DNA of 64,000 nucleotides from Streptomyces xantholiticus (GCF_014651015.1 NZ_BMWB01000022.1:1-64000), one strand, 5' to 3'; shown: positions 20,281-29,123, numbered from the stretch's first letter. Program-made: numbers and translations. Notes: generated by a model from the sequence alone, not told the origin.

Positions 20281-20484
20281 CTATGATTCGTAGTCCTCCG
20301 GCTTGATACCTGCCTCGTCCAGAGCCTCACGCAAGGTGCGACCCGATGCCTGGCCCGGCTGCGTCGGCGTGCCCTCGCCGATGCCTTCCTCCGCCCCGGA
20401 TCCCGCCCCACTCTCGGCCGCAGGCTTCGTCACCACGTCTTTCGTCGCTCGCGTCTTGGCCCTGTTCTCCTCGGGAACCGTCAT
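20281..20484 (-). CDS. Small acidic hypothetical protein
   Basis: A 67-residue hydrophilic protein, MTVPEENRAKTRA at the start and TLREALDEAGIKPEDYES at the end. The middle is Gly/Glu/Pro-rich and probably disordered, and the end could form a short helix. The frame extends upstream, but ATG 20484 follows AAGGAAAGG. It is not recognised. It is the first of three small minus-strand genes (20281, 20686, 21016) of the kind often seen in stress-responsive regions. Confidence 0.55.
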   Translation of the reverse strand: MTVPEENRAKTRATKDVVTKPAAESGAGSGAEEGIGEGTPTQPGQASGRTLREALDEAGIKPEDYES

Positions 20485-20685
20485 GACGGCTGCCTTTCCT
20501 TCTGTGTCTCGGGTGCAGCGGCGAGTACCCATGACCGCCCGGCGAACACCCGGGCCGCCGGTCGAGGCGGCATCCTGGCGTGCCGCATCATGTGCTCTGT
20601 CGTCCGCGGACAGGACGGCGGCCGCGCACCGACCAGCGAGTCGGGGCGCGGCCGTGGTGGACGGTCGTCGTGGTGCACGTGCGGT

Positions 20686-20877
20686 TCAGGACCCCTTGCC
20701 GACCTCCTTGTTCACGGCGGCCGGCGAGTCGTACTCCTTGCTCGGCAGAGACTTGAGCGCACTCATGATCTCCTTGCCTGCTCCGTGCTTGTCCGCCTGG
20801 TCGACGATCTCCTGCTTCGACGCCGGGTAGTTCACGCCGCCGAGGGCCTTCTGCATTTCGATGGGGTTCACAGTCAT
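20686..20877 (-). CDS. DUF2795 domain protein
   Basis: A 63-residue protein matching the small DUF2795 family: MQKALGGVNYPASKQEIVDQA, then KEIMSALKSLPSKEYDSPAAV. The domain fills the whole protein and has a helical pattern. Function is unknown in the family. No clear ribosome site precedes ATG 20877. It sits among other small hypothetical genes. Confidence 0.75.
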   Translation of the reverse strand: MTVNPIEMQKALGGVNYPASKQEIVDQADKHGAGKEIMSALKSLPSKEYDSPAAVNKEVGKGS

Positions 20878-21015
20878 GACCGATGGGTACCCGGCGTGCG
20901 CCGGGAACGGGCATCGGCTGTGGCCACGTCACCCGCACAGCGGATACATCGACGCGTCCGGGACACATCGCCTGACTGTGACCGGTTCATCTCCGTCGTA
21001 CTCCTGTGACGAGCG

Positions 21016-21249
21016 TCAGGGTTCGCTGTGCCCGGTCTTGTCCTCGGGGGGACTCTCCTCTGCTTCTCTTCCGGCAAGGGTTTCACTGCCTGCGGTCCCT
21101 TCCTCCGGCCGGTATCTCTCCGTGGTGCTCGCTGTTCCTCGGACAGAGCGGCGGGCCGGAGGGCTCTCGGCGCCCGAGTGTGCCCCCGGCTCTTCCTGGC
21201 TGCGCTTGCGGGCACGCTGCTTCGGATCCCGCGGCGTGTTCTGGTTCAT
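21016..21249 (-). CDS. Small basic/acidic hypothetical protein
   Basis: A 77-residue, highly charged protein starting MNQNTPRDPKQRARKRS with an Arg/Lys-rich N-terminus and a Glu-rich tail (REAEESPPEDKTGHSEP). It is likely disordered. ATG 21249 has AGGAG just upstream, which supports translation. Family not recognised. Confidence 0.5.
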   Translation of the reverse strand: MNQNTPRDPKQRARKRSQEEPGAHSGAESPPARRSVRGTASTTERYRPEEGTAGSETLAGREAEESPPEDKTGHSEP

Positions 21250-21774
21250 GGTCTTCTCCTTGAGGTACTGCACCAATGAGAGGTGTCCGAGTACCCGCTG
21301 CGGTGCTTCATGACACCGGGCACGACGCGCCTGGGGTGCAGGAAGGTCGAGGTGGTGCCCGCTCTGGCGCGCCGTGCGCCGTCAGGGTCGAGGCGTCGGG
21401 CAGCCGTCTCCACGCCGCGGGCAGGGGGGTTACGGGCGCGTAGGGGGCGGGGAGCCGTCCCAATCCCCTCCTTGCCTCCGGAGCATTCCTGGCTTCGGAG
21501 GCAACACGCAGATGCCGCAGGGCCACGGCGGTCGGCGCAGCCAGGCGGTCGGCCCTGCGTTGCGCCGGATCAGGGCCGGCCGTGCGTCCCGTACCCGCCG
21601 ACCGGGCGGTGCACTGCCACAGCGGCGCCCGCGGCACCCGAGCAAAGTCGCGTCACAGGCGCCTGCACGCAGCCGCTCGCGGACTGGGCCGGCGGAGTTG
21701 CCCTGGACGCCGTCCGGAGGGGGTCTCGCGGATTCTGCGGAGCGGTGAGAGGCCCGAGCGCCCCGCCTGACCTG
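21250..21774. other. Intergenic stretch, no gene seen
   Basis: About 520 bases without a supported gene. Long plus-strand frames here run antisense to the PEBP gene and show no domain. Confidence 0.4.
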
Positions 21775-22227
21775 TCAGCGCTGGTACAGCCCGACGACAG
21801 TGCCACTGGCCGATTGCGCTTTGTCCACCATGCGGTGCACCACCTCTGCGGTGGCATCGGTGGGAAGCGTCACAGGCTCGGGCAGGGCGTAGAGGTGGAA
21901 GAAGTACCGGTGTGCTCTGTCGCCTACGGGGGGTTGAGGGCCGCCCCAGCCTGCGTCCCCGTAGCCGTTCGTCCGGGGCGTTCCGCCGGGGGGCGTCTCC
22001 CCGGCTTCCACTCGGCCATCAGCAGGGGTGATGCCGGTGACGAGCCAGTGGACGAAGGTGCCGGAGGGCGCGTCGGGGTCCTCGCAGAGCAGGAGCAGTT
22101 CTGCCGTTCCGTCGGGCACGCCGGACCAGGTCAGTGGCGGGGAGACGTTGTCGCCGTCCCGTGCGTAGCGCTTCGGGATCTGTGCATGGTCGTTGAACGC
22201 CGCGGTGTAGAGCTCGATTCCAGCCAT
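21775..22227 (-). CDS. YbhB/YbcL family PEBP-like protein
   Basis: A 150-residue phosphatidylethanolamine-binding-protein-like domain of the bacterial YbhB/YbcL (Raf kinase inhibitor-like) type. Visible are IPKRYARDGDNVSPPLTWSG, the CEDPDAPSGTFVHWLV ligand-pocket signature, GYGDAGWGGPQPP and HRYFFHLYAL. Length equals one domain. There is no signal peptide. The biological role of bacterial members is unsettled. Monocistronic. Confidence 0.9.
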   Translation of the reverse strand: MAGIELYTAAFNDHAQIPKRYARDGDNVSPPLTWSGVPDGTAELLLLCEDPDAPSGTFVHWLVTGITPADGRVEAGETPPGGTPRTNGYGDAGWGGPQPPVGDRAHRYFFHLYALPEPVTLPTDATAEVVHRMVDKAQSASGTVVGLYQR

Positions 22228-22474
22228 GTCTCAGCGTTACCGCCAAGCGGTGCCGTCGGCCAGCGCTGAGGACCAGGCGGGGCACGGTCTCCGAACCGGG
22301 TCGTCGAAGGCGCCCCGGTGGTCTGATGCTGAACAGCAATGGCTCCCCGTACAGCGGTCGCACACGGGATGACGCAACGTCCGCGTCGGCCTCACCGCAG
22401 AAACTGGTTCAAGAGTGGACGGGCCGAGCGACGGTGTGCTCGGCCCGCACACGTGGCGGCTCGCGTACGAACCG

Positions 22475-22850
22475 TCAAAGGGACAGCCAGACCGCGGTGT
22501 CCGGTGCCGGCAGGCCGTCGTCCGTAGGGCTGCTCGACAGCACTGCTGACTTGTGCTCAGGCAGTCGGCAGGGCTGATCCGAGAGGTTCACGACGCAGAC
22601 GAACCGTGGGTCGCGGCGGAGGCCGAGTACGCCCGGGGGCATGTCGAGCCAGGTCAGAGTGCCGTCTCCGAGGGCCGGGTGTTCACGGCGGAGCTGCAGG
22701 GCCCGGCGGTAGAGCTCGAGCATCGAGTGCTCGTCACCGCTCTGCGCCTCGGCGCTCCGGTCCTTCCAGTCCGCGGGCTGCGGCAGCCAGGGTTCGCCGG
22801 TCGCGCCCTCGGGGCACAGCGCGCCGGCCCCGTCGAGCCGGGCCGCCTCG
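22475..22850 (-). pseudogene. C-terminal fragment of a GH13 alpha-glucosidase
   Basis: About 125 codons match the end of a maltase/trehalose-synthase type GH13 enzyme: TGEPWLPQPADWKDRS, MLELYRRALQLRREHPALGDG, FVCVVNLSDQPCRLP. The catalytic barrel is missing; an in-frame stop lies just upstream near 22852. This is a remnant. Another GH13 gene's 3' end lies at 63787-64000. Confidence 0.75.
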
Positions 22851-23190
22851 TATCACCGCGCGGGCCGGGCACGGCCGATGGGAAGTTCGTCGGACAGCTC
22901 AGCGACCCGATGCCGGTGGCCCTGGCAGGCGCTGATCACACGCTGTCGGAGACTTCGCACATGAGCTGAGTCCCACCGCCGTCGACTGACTCGACCGAGC
23001 GGGGAGGAGGAGCGCACGACAGACTCCGCCCCCGGAGGCGGGCGAGGGCGCGGTCCGCGGCCTGCCCGCTTCGACCGTGCGCCGCATCCTCGCCCTTCCG
23101 TGGGGCCCGGCGGGCCGTCGGCCCCCACGGATGGGAACGGCGCCGGATCAGGTCTCACCGCTGTTGTCGACGGTGGTGCGCCACGGTGGG
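22851..23190. other. Intergenic stretch, no gene seen
   Basis: About 340 bases between the GH13 remnant and the MBL gene. No supported gene. A weak CACCG/CGGTG hairpin near 23160 could end MBL transcription. Confidence 0.35.
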
Positions 23191-23979
23191 TCAGTAGCGG
23201 CGGCCCCAGTCGAGGCGTTCGGCCAGTCCTGCGGCGGTGAAGGCGGTCGCGAGGTCGTCGCGGCCCTCGGTGAAGTGGGTCCAGCTGTCGTAGTGGACGG
23301 GAACCACGCGTCGGGCGCCGAGTACCCGGGCGGCTTCGGCGGCTTGGGCGCTGTCGAGGACGAGGCACTGGCCGTCGAAGAGGACGGAGATGCGGGGGGC
23401 TCCCGCGAAGAGGACGGCGGTGTCCACCGGGCCGAACCGCTCGGCGATCTGCTCGACCAGGTCGAGCGAGGCGTTGTCGCCGCTGACGTAGACGGTGGGC
23501 AGGTCGTCGCCGGTCAGGACGAAGCCGATGACCTGGCCGGTGAACGGTTCGACGTCCTCGCGGGGTCCGGGCCCGTGAATGGCCGGCACACCCGTCACGG
23601 TGACCGTGCCGCCGCCGGGGCGGTCCAGCTCGACGGACTCCCAGTCGGCCAGGCCCGTGGCCCCTTCCCCGAGGCGCTTGGCGCCGCCCGGGGTGGTGAG
23701 GGTGAGCGGGACGTCGGCGAGCAGGGCGCGGCCGGAGTTGTCGAGGTTGTCGGCATGCTCGTCGTGGGAGAGCAGGACCACGTCGACACGGTCGAGGTCG
23801 GCCGGGGTGCCGACGGAAGGTGCGGTCTTGGTCAGGACCGGGCCGCCCGGCACCGGGTAGTCGCCGGGACCGTCGAAGGTCGGGTCGGTCAGGACGCGCA
23901 GGCCGCCGTACTCGAAGAGCGCAGTCGGGCCGCCGAAGACGCGAACGGGGAACTGCTCGGTCGCAACGGAAGAAGACAC
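23191..23979 (-). CDS. MBL-fold metallo-hydrolase
   Basis: A 262-residue metallo-beta-lactamase-fold protein of the UlaG-like group. The metal motif is SHDEHADNLD (HxxxxDN variant of HxHxDH). Further ligands may come from the His in GVPAIHGPG and the Asp in VYVSGDNASL. VVPVHYDSWTHF closes the fold. GTG 23979 is chosen because GAGGTG lies seven bases upstream; a longer frame reaches 24306 but would cross the operators. It is divergent from the CGNR gene at 24090, which probably regulates it. The substrate is unknown. Confidence 0.88.
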   Translation of the reverse strand: MSSSVATEQFPVRVFGGPTALFEYGGLRVLTDPTFDGPGDYPVPGGPVLTKTAPSVGTPADLDRVDVVLLSHDEHADNLDNSGRALLADVPLTLTTPGGAKRLGEGATGLADWESVELDRPGGGTVTVTGVPAIHGPGPREDVEPFTGQVIGFVLTGDDLPTVYVSGDNASLDLVEQIAERFGPVDTAVLFAGAPRISVLFDGQCLVLDSAQAAEAARVLGARRVVPVHYDSWTHFTEGRDDLATAFTAAGLAERLDWGRRY

Positions 23980-23989
23980 GAAGGAACAC

Positions 23990-24018
23990 CTCACGGATGG
24001 TTTCGATTGAAACGTGAG
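23990..24018. promoter_or_regulatory. Operator copy 1, CTCACG-N17-CGTGAG
   Basis: A 29-bp inverted repeat with 6-bp arms at 23990-23995 and 24013-24018. The spacer begins GATGG and ends AAA, as in copy 2. It lies just upstream of the MBL start. Confidence 0.75.
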
Positions 24019-24034
24019 ATGACCGTAATCCCTT

Positions 24035-24063
24035 CTCACGGATGGATGCAAGTCAAACGTGAG
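24035..24063. promoter_or_regulatory. Operator copy 2, CTCACG-N17-CGTGAG
   Basis: Second 29-bp site with identical arms (24035-24040, 24058-24063), the same 17-bp spacer length and the same spacer ends. It starts 45 bp after copy 1. Two equal sites between divergent genes strongly suggest cooperative binding by a regulator. Confidence 0.75.
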
Positions 24064-24075
24064 AATCATGGATTC

Positions 24076-24090
24076 TGGTACGCCGTACCA
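24076..24090. promoter_or_regulatory. Palindrome at the CGNR start codon
   Basis: TGGTAC-GCC-GTACCA, perfect 6-bp arms, ending on the A of ATG 24090. Possible second-type operator or chance. Confidence 0.4.
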
Positions 24091-24698
24091 TGAGGGCTGT
24101 GGAAGAGAATGTGTTCGCCGAGCCTGCCGTGCTGCCCGCGCCGGGCGCGGAGCAGTACCCCTCTCTCGCCCTTGCCAACAGCACCATCGCACTGCCCGGT
24201 GGGCACTACATCGACCAACTCGGGACCCCCGCAGGGGCGAACCAGTGGCTGACGGAACGCGGTCTCGCCCCGGTCGAGGCGGGCATGCGGGAGATGTGCG
24301 CGACACAGCTCCGCTCCCTGCGCGAACAGATCAGGGCTCTGTTCGCCTCGCGCGTCGCGGCGCTGCCCGCCCTCCCCGCCGCCCTGGACGCAGTCAATGA
24401 CGCGCTGACCAGGGTGCCCACCGCCCCGCTGCTGCAATGGGACGACAGGACGGGCCCTTACCGTGCGGCCCCGCACCCCACCAGCCAGATCGTCGACCAC
24501 GCCCTCGCGGCCCTCGCCGCCGACGCCGCCGACCTGCTCACTTCCCCCGACGCCGAACGTCTCACCGCCTGCGGATCCGCGCCGTGCAACCGCTACCTGC
24601 TCCGGCACGGCCGCCGCCACTGGTGTTCGACCCGCTGCGGCGACCGTGCCCGCGCCGCCCGCGCGTACGCCCGGCGCGCCCGGCCCGAGGAGAACTGA
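24090..24698 (+). CDS. CGNR zinc-finger (ABATE domain) regulator
   Basis: A 202-residue CGNR/ABATE protein. The N-terminal ABATE part covers LALANSTIALPGGHYIDQLG and LREQIRALFAS. The C-terminal zinc finger has LTACGSAPCNRYLLRHG and WCSTRCGDRARAARAYARR. The canonical CGNR Asn-Arg is Thr-Arg-Cys-Gly-Asp here. No ribosome site precedes ATG 24090, so translation may be leaderless. It is divergent from the MBL gene across two matched operators and is the likely binder. Confidence 0.87.
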   Translation: MRAVEENVFAEPAVLPAPGAEQYPSLALANSTIALPGGHYIDQLGTPAGANQWLTERGLAPVEAGMREMCATQLRSLREQIRALFASRVAALPALPAALDAVNDALTRVPTAPLLQWDDRTGPYRAAPHPTSQIVDHALAALAADAADLLTSPDAERLTACGSAPCNRYLLRHGRRHWCSTRCGDRARAARAYARRARPEEN

Positions 24699-24891
24699 GA
24701 CACGCCCCGCACGGGGCGGTTGAGCCATAGGCTTGCGTCCCCACCATGTCGGCCCGGCGGGAGCGGCGGACACGCAGGTCCGAGCCGGTGGCGGGCGCGG
24801 GCGAGCCCGGTGGCGTCCCCGTCGACGGGACGGATCGGACACGCCGATCTGCGTTCCCCTTCGCAATCCGGGTCCCGGTGATGATGAGCGC

Positions 24892-25371
24892 ATGGACGTC
24901 ACCGAGGTACTCCTGCCCGGGGTCGGGCTGCGCTACGAGTTCACCAACCACGAAGGCGAGCGGATCGCCGTCGTCGCGGAGCGGACCGGTGACTTCGAAC
25001 TGGTCGTCTACACGGGTCGTGATCCCGACGAGAGCCGGCCCGTGGTGCGGTTCAACAGCGAGGAGGCGGATGCGGTCGCCGAGATCCTGGGAGCGCCGCG
25101 GATCGCCGAACGCTTCGCCGACCTCACCAAGGAGGTGCCCGGGCTGCTGGCGGCGCAGGTCGAGGTCCGGTCCGCCAGCCCTTATGCCGGTGAGCCGTTG
25201 GGGCGCACCAGGGCACGGACGCGAACGGGCGCCTCGATCGTGGCGATCGTCCGTGGCGAGGATGTCATCGCACCACCGATGCCCGACGAGGTGCTGCAGG
25301 CCGGTGATGTCCTCGTGGTGATCGGTACCCGCGAGGGGATCGCCGACGTGGACGAGATCATCCAGGGCTGA
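24892..25371 (+). CDS. Cation:proton antiporter regulatory subunit (TrkA-C, KhtT-like)
   Basis: A 159-residue soluble protein. The N-terminal half (MDVTEVLLPGVGLRYEFTN, VAERTGDFELVVYT) matches KhtT-type regulators. The RCK_C/TrkA-C domain occupies about 75-155 (TGASIVAIVRGEDVIAPPMPD, LQAGDVLVVIGTREG). Such proteins gate the adjacent antiporter in response to nucleotides or c-di-AMP. The antiporter's GTG start follows the stop by two bases, so the genes are translationally coupled. Confidence 0.88.
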   Translation: MDVTEVLLPGVGLRYEFTNHEGERIAVVAERTGDFELVVYTGRDPDESRPVVRFNSEEADAVAEILGAPRIAERFADLTKEVPGLLAAQVEVRSASPYAGEPLGRTRARTRTGASIVAIVRGEDVIAPPMPDEVLQAGDVLVVIGTREGIADVDEIIQG

Positions 25372-25373
25372 AT

Positions 25374-26555
25374 GTGCACACCCCTGCCGCGCTGCTCCTG
25401 GAGCTCGGTCTCATCCTCACCGCCCTCAGTGTGCTCGGCGGCGTGGCGCGGCGCCTGTCGCTCTCGCCGATTCCGCTCTACCTGCTGGCGGGCCTGGCCG
25501 TCGGTGAGGGAGGTGTTGCTCCGGTCCCGGCCGCCGGCGAGTTCGTGGAAACCGGTGCCGCCATCGGAGTGGTGCTGCTCCTGCTCACTCTCGGCCTGCA
25601 GTTCTCCCTCCCCGAGTTCACCGCGGGCCTGCGCCAGCACATGCCCTCTGCCGTGGTCGACCTGGTGCTGAACGCCGCGCCGGGCGCGGTGACCGGTTGG
25701 CTCCTCGGCTTCGACGGCCTGGGCATCCTGGCCTTGGCCGGCGCCACGTACGTCTCCTCCTCGGGCATTATCGCGCGGCTGCTGGCCGACCTGCGGCGAC
25801 TGGGCAACCGCGAGACCCCGGCCATCCTCTCCGTGCTCGTCATGGAGGACATCGTCATGGCGGCCTACCTGCCCCTGCTGGCCGTCCTCGCCGCCGGCGG
25901 CCCGTGGTGGCAGGCTCTGCTCGGCACGGTGGCGGCCGTCGGCGCGGTGCTCGCCGCCTTCACCGCCTCCTACCGGTGGGGCCATCACCTCGGCCGGCTG
26001 TTGTCGCACCCGGACGCCGAACAACTCCTGCTCAGGGTGCTCGGTTTGACCCTGATCGTCGCGGCGCTGGCCGAAGTCGTCCACGCTTCCGCGGCCGTCG
26101 GGGCCTTCCTCGTAGGCCTCTCTCTGACCGGTGAGACAGCCGACCGGGCGAGGGCCGTGCTCAGCCCCCTGCGGGACCTTTTCGCCGCCATCTTCTTCCT
26201 GGGGATCGGACTTTCGGTCGATCCGGAGGAACTCGTGCCGTTCCTCCCTGCCGCGTGCGGGCTCGCCGCTGTCACGGCCGTGACGAAAGTGGTCACCGGC
26301 CGGTACGCGGCCTCACGGGATCGGGTCGGACGCCGGGGCCAACTGCGGGCCGGTACCGCCCTCATCGCCCGCGGTGAGTTCTCCCTCGTCATCATCGGGC
26401 TGGTCGGCACGATGCATGGCGGCCTCGCTCCTCTGGTCACCGCCTACGTCTTCGTCCTCGCTGTCGTGGGCCCACTTCTCACGCACCTGGCAGGTGCCCT
26501 GCCCCGGGGTCCGGATCGGGCCGCGGCAGAGACGGTGAGGCCACCGCACCCGTAG
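25374..26555 (+). CDS. CPA2 family K+(Na+)/H+ antiporter (KhtU-like)
   Basis: A 393-residue membrane protein with about 12 hydrophobic segments. It belongs to the CPA2 cation:proton antiporters: LSPIPLYLLAGLAVGEGG, LLLLTLGLQFSLPEF, ATYVSSSGIIARLLAD and VLVMEDIVMA containing the ion-site Glu-Asp, then FFLGIGLSVDP and ALIARGEFSLVIIG. Start is GTG 25374, coupled to the TrkA-C subunit. With that subunit it should export potassium or sodium in exchange for protons, helping pH and osmotic balance. Confidence 0.9.
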   Translation: MHTPAALLLELGLILTALSVLGGVARRLSLSPIPLYLLAGLAVGEGGVAPVPAAGEFVETGAAIGVVLLLLTLGLQFSLPEFTAGLRQHMPSAVVDLVLNAAPGAVTGWLLGFDGLGILALAGATYVSSSGIIARLLADLRRLGNRETPAILSVLVMEDIVMAAYLPLLAVLAAGGPWWQALLGTVAAVGAVLAAFTASYRWGHHLGRLLSHPDAEQLLLRVLGLTLIVAALAEVVHASAAVGAFLVGLSLTGETADRARAVLSPLRDLFAAIFFLGIGLSVDPEELVPFLPAACGLAAVTAVTKVVTGRYAASRDRVGRRGQLRAGTALIARGEFSLVIIGLVGTMHGGLAPLVTAYVFVLAVVGPLLTHLAGALPRGPDRAAAETVRPPHP

Positions 26556-26740
26556 AGTCCGGGTGGGGTGTCATCGCCGATCCGCCAGGCGCCGGTCGGC
26601 CTCCGAAGGTGCCGGTTCCCGGAACAAGGGCGCCCTGTGTCACCGGGAGTATTCACCCGGACAGCCGCTCAATGGCGGCGCGCCCGCAGTCCGCCGTGGT
26701 GGCGTGGGGACAAGTGCTGTCCAAGGCCTGGAGAGGTGCG

Positions 26741-26929
26741 ATGTACGAGATGCACGTAGGCACGGCGGCCACCGGCTCGGGCCTGGTGTGGCATGTCGTG
26801 GCGCAACAGGACTCGGCTGCGCTGTGCGGCCAGCCGCTTTGGACCGACGACGTCGCGGAGACGGACCGGCACTGCTTGTCCTGCATGACGGTGTTCCAAG
26901 ATCGCATGCAGAGGGTGAGGGAGTCGTGA
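26741..26929 (+). CDS. Small Cys/His-containing hypothetical protein
   Basis: A 62-residue protein: MYEMHVGTAATGSGLVWHVV, then LCGQPLW and DRHCLSCMTVFQ. The three Cys plus His could form a small zinc site. ATG 26741 follows GAGAGGTG at good spacing. I believe similar short proteins occur in other Streptomyces, but no function is known. It lies alone between the antiporter and an alcohol dehydrogenase. Confidence 0.65.
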   Translation: MYEMHVGTAATGSGLVWHVVAQQDSAALCGQPLWTDDVAETDRHCLSCMTVFQDRMQRVRES

Positions 26930-27017
26930 TCGCGGGCGGCGCCGGTCCGGGCCGTGCTCGACGCATAGCCCGATGTTCCACTCCAACGCCACCCATCCAG
27001 CCCCCGTTCCGCTGATG

Positions 27018-28037
27018 TCACGGCTGCACGCGGATCACCGCTGCACCGCTCACCCGGCCTTCCGCGAGGTCGTCGAGCGCCTGGTTCGCGTCGTCGAAGT
27101 CATAGACCGTGAGCGTGGCGCGCAGTCGGTGCCTGGCTGCGGTGGCGAGGAAGTCGCGTCCGTCCTGGCGGGTGTTGGCGGCGACAGTGCGCACGGTGCG
27201 CTCGCGGAAGAGGTGCCGTTGGTACTCGAGCGGCGGGATGTCGGTGAGGTGGATGCCGGCGATGCTGAGGGTGCCGCCGCTGTCCAGGGCTTCCAGCGCG
27301 ACCGGGACGAGCGCACCAGCAGGGGCGAAGAGAATGGCCGCGTCCAGCAGTTCCGGGGGCGGGGTCCCGGGGTCGCTCGCCGAGGCCGCGCCCAGCCGCA
27401 GCGCGAGCGCCTGGGCGGCCGGGGACCGGGTGAAGACGTGGACGACGGCTCCCTGCGCGACGGCGACCTGGGCCGTGAGGTGGGCGGAGGCGCCGAAGCC
27501 GTAGATCCCCAGCAGGCCGCCGTCGGGCAGCTCTGCGCGGCGCAGGGCCCGGAAGCCGATGATTCCGGCACACAGCAGCGGCGCCAGCTCCTCGTCCGTG
27601 TAGTCGGCGGGCAGCTCGTAGGCGTACGAGGCGGGGACGGTTGCGTACGGGGAGTAGCCGCCGTCCGCGTCCCAGCCGGTGTAGAGGGACGACGGGCACA
27701 GGTTCTCCCGACCGCGCAGGCAGTACCGGCACATCCCGCACGTACGGCGCAGCCACGGAATCCCGACCCGGGAACCCACCCCTGGCCCGGTCACCTGCCT
27801 GCCCACCGCCACGACCTCGCCGACCGCCTCATGCCCGGGCACGACCCGCTCCCGGTGCGGCGGCAGGTCCGCGTCCCGCACGTGGAGATCGGTCCGGCAC
27901 ACCCCGCACACCCCTACCTTGACCAGCAGATCGTCCGGCCCCGGCACCGGGACCGGCAGCTCGACGCACCTGATTTCCCCCGGGCGGGCGGCCGCGGCCA
28001 CCCAGGCAGGCATCGTCGTAGGAGGTGCGATATCCAC
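27018..28037 (-). CDS. Zinc-dependent alcohol dehydrogenase
   Basis: A 339-residue medium-chain dehydrogenase. The catalytic zinc ligands are in VCGVCRTDLH and GHEAVGEVVAVG. The structural zinc lobe has CGMCRYCLRGRENLC, all four Cys present. The NAD fold shows LLGIYGFGASAHLTAQVA. It resembles the AdhA-type zinc-binding alcohol dehydrogenase family. Start is GTG 28037, with GGAGG upstream. It ends next to a plus-strand small gene and follows a separate hydrolase gene. The alcohol substrate is unknown. Confidence 0.92.
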   Translation of the reverse strand: MDIAPPTTMPAWVAAAARPGEIRCVELPVPVPGPDDLLVKVGVCGVCRTDLHVRDADLPPHRERVVPGHEAVGEVVAVGRQVTGPGVGSRVGIPWLRRTCGMCRYCLRGRENLCPSSLYTGWDADGGYSPYATVPASYAYELPADYTDEELAPLLCAGIIGFRALRRAELPDGGLLGIYGFGASAHLTAQVAVAQGAVVHVFTRSPAAQALALRLGAASASDPGTPPPELLDAAILFAPAGALVPVALEALDSGGTLSIAGIHLTDIPPLEYQRHLFRERTVRTVAANTRQDGRDFLATAARHRLRATLTVYDFDDANQALDDLAEGRVSGAAVIRVQP

Positions 28038-28104
28038 GAGCGTCGCCTCCCTCCACGTCCATCAGACAGCGGCGCGCCGCCAGCCGTCGAGTCGCAGTCC
28101 GACC

Positions 28105-28143
28105 GATCAGCCGATCAGCCGATCAGCCCGATCAGCCGATCAG
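28105..28143. repeat. Five tandem 8-bp GATCAGCC-type repeats
   Basis: Units GATCAGCC, GATCAGCC, GATCAGCCC (one extra C), GATCAGCC and GATCAGGC run from 28105. The last copy contains the stop codon of the downstream hydrolase gene (28140-28142). A slippage-prone tract, similar in form to the tract at 61983-62022. Confidence 0.85.
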
Positions 28144-29123
28144 GCCGGGCTGACGGCAGTGCCATCACACCTGCACAGGCCGGTCGCCTCGCGAATCAGC
28201 TCAGCCACCAGGACCGGATCCTCGTCCATGGGCACGTGGCCGCATCGGGGCAGCGGAACGATCCGCGCGCCGGGAATCATGGCTTTGACTCGTGCCGCCT
28301 GCCAAGGCGGCAGGAGACAGTCGTGAGTGCCCCACGCCACCGTGACGGGCACTCCTGGGATGTCACCGGCGAACAGGCCCCGCTCCCGCCCCGCCCGCAG
28401 CGTGGCGGTGAAAGCGGTCGAATCCGCCATGGCGCGGAACGCTGCCACAGCGGTGTCCTCTGAGCAGTCGTCCGAGCGGTCGTACGGCGTGCCGCTGGAC
28501 GCTGCCCTGCGGGCCGTGCTTCTCGCGATTCCGGCCAAGGCCCCTTCCGGAAGCATGCGCACTCCGTGCCGGGCCGCGGTGAGCACCGCGTACGCGTACC
28601 GCCGTTCAGCGCCGGTCCAGAACCCCGCCGGGGCCAGTGCTGTCACACTGCGGACGAGCCCCGCCTGTCCCAGACGGAGAGCGATCAGTCCCCCCAGGGA
28701 ATGGCCGACGACATGGGGCCTGTCCATTCCCCATTCCCTGAAGAACGCCCCCAGCAAGGACACCGCCGTGCCCGGCTCTCGTGGAATCACCGGGTCGAGG
28801 TCGGGGGACAGTCCGAAGCCCGGCAGATCGAGGGCGATCGCATCGTGCCCGTCCATCAGCAGTGGCAGGACCGAGTGCCAGGCTTGCCGGGTGTGGCCGA
28901 GCCCGTGGAGAAGAACGAGTGGTTCGCCCACGCCCTGCCGCTCGTACGCCACCGTCACGGGAGGCAGACCGGCGGCACGGGCTTCGGCGAACGACACCTG
29001 CGGCGGGACGCGCCCGGCCTGACCGGCCGCCCTTTCGGCCGGACGCCGGAAATGGGCAGCCGCTGCTCGCGCGGCGCGACCGGGCCGGTCCACCGCGGCA
29101 ATGAGCGACGACATCACAGCCAT
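28140..29123 (-). CDS. Alpha/beta hydrolase
   Basis: A 327-residue alpha/beta hydrolase. The oxyanion HG motif is LVLLHGLGHTRQAW. The nucleophile elbow is VVGHSLGG, the acid is in VAWGTHDCLLP, and the catalytic His is in LPRCGHVPMDEDP. The N-terminal 45 residues are extra and Arg/Ala-rich. It resembles the haloperoxidase/esterase-type subfamily, but the substrate is not predictable. The stop lies within an 8-bp repeat tract. Confidence 0.88.
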   Translation of the reverse strand: MAVMSSLIAAVDRPGRAARAAAAHFRRPAERAAGQAGRVPPQVSFAEARAAGLPPVTVAYERQGVGEPLVLLHGLGHTRQAWHSVLPLLMDGHDAIALDLPGFGLSPDLDPVIPREPGTAVSLLGAFFREWGMDRPHVVGHSLGGLIALRLGQAGLVRSVTALAPAGFWTGAERRYAYAVLTAARHGVRMLPEGALAGIARSTARRAASSGTPYDRSDDCSEDTAVAAFRAMADSTAFTATLRAGRERGLFAGDIPGVPVTVAWGTHDCLLPPWQAARVKAMIPGARIVPLPRCGHVPMDEDPVLVAELIREATGLCRCDGTAVSPA

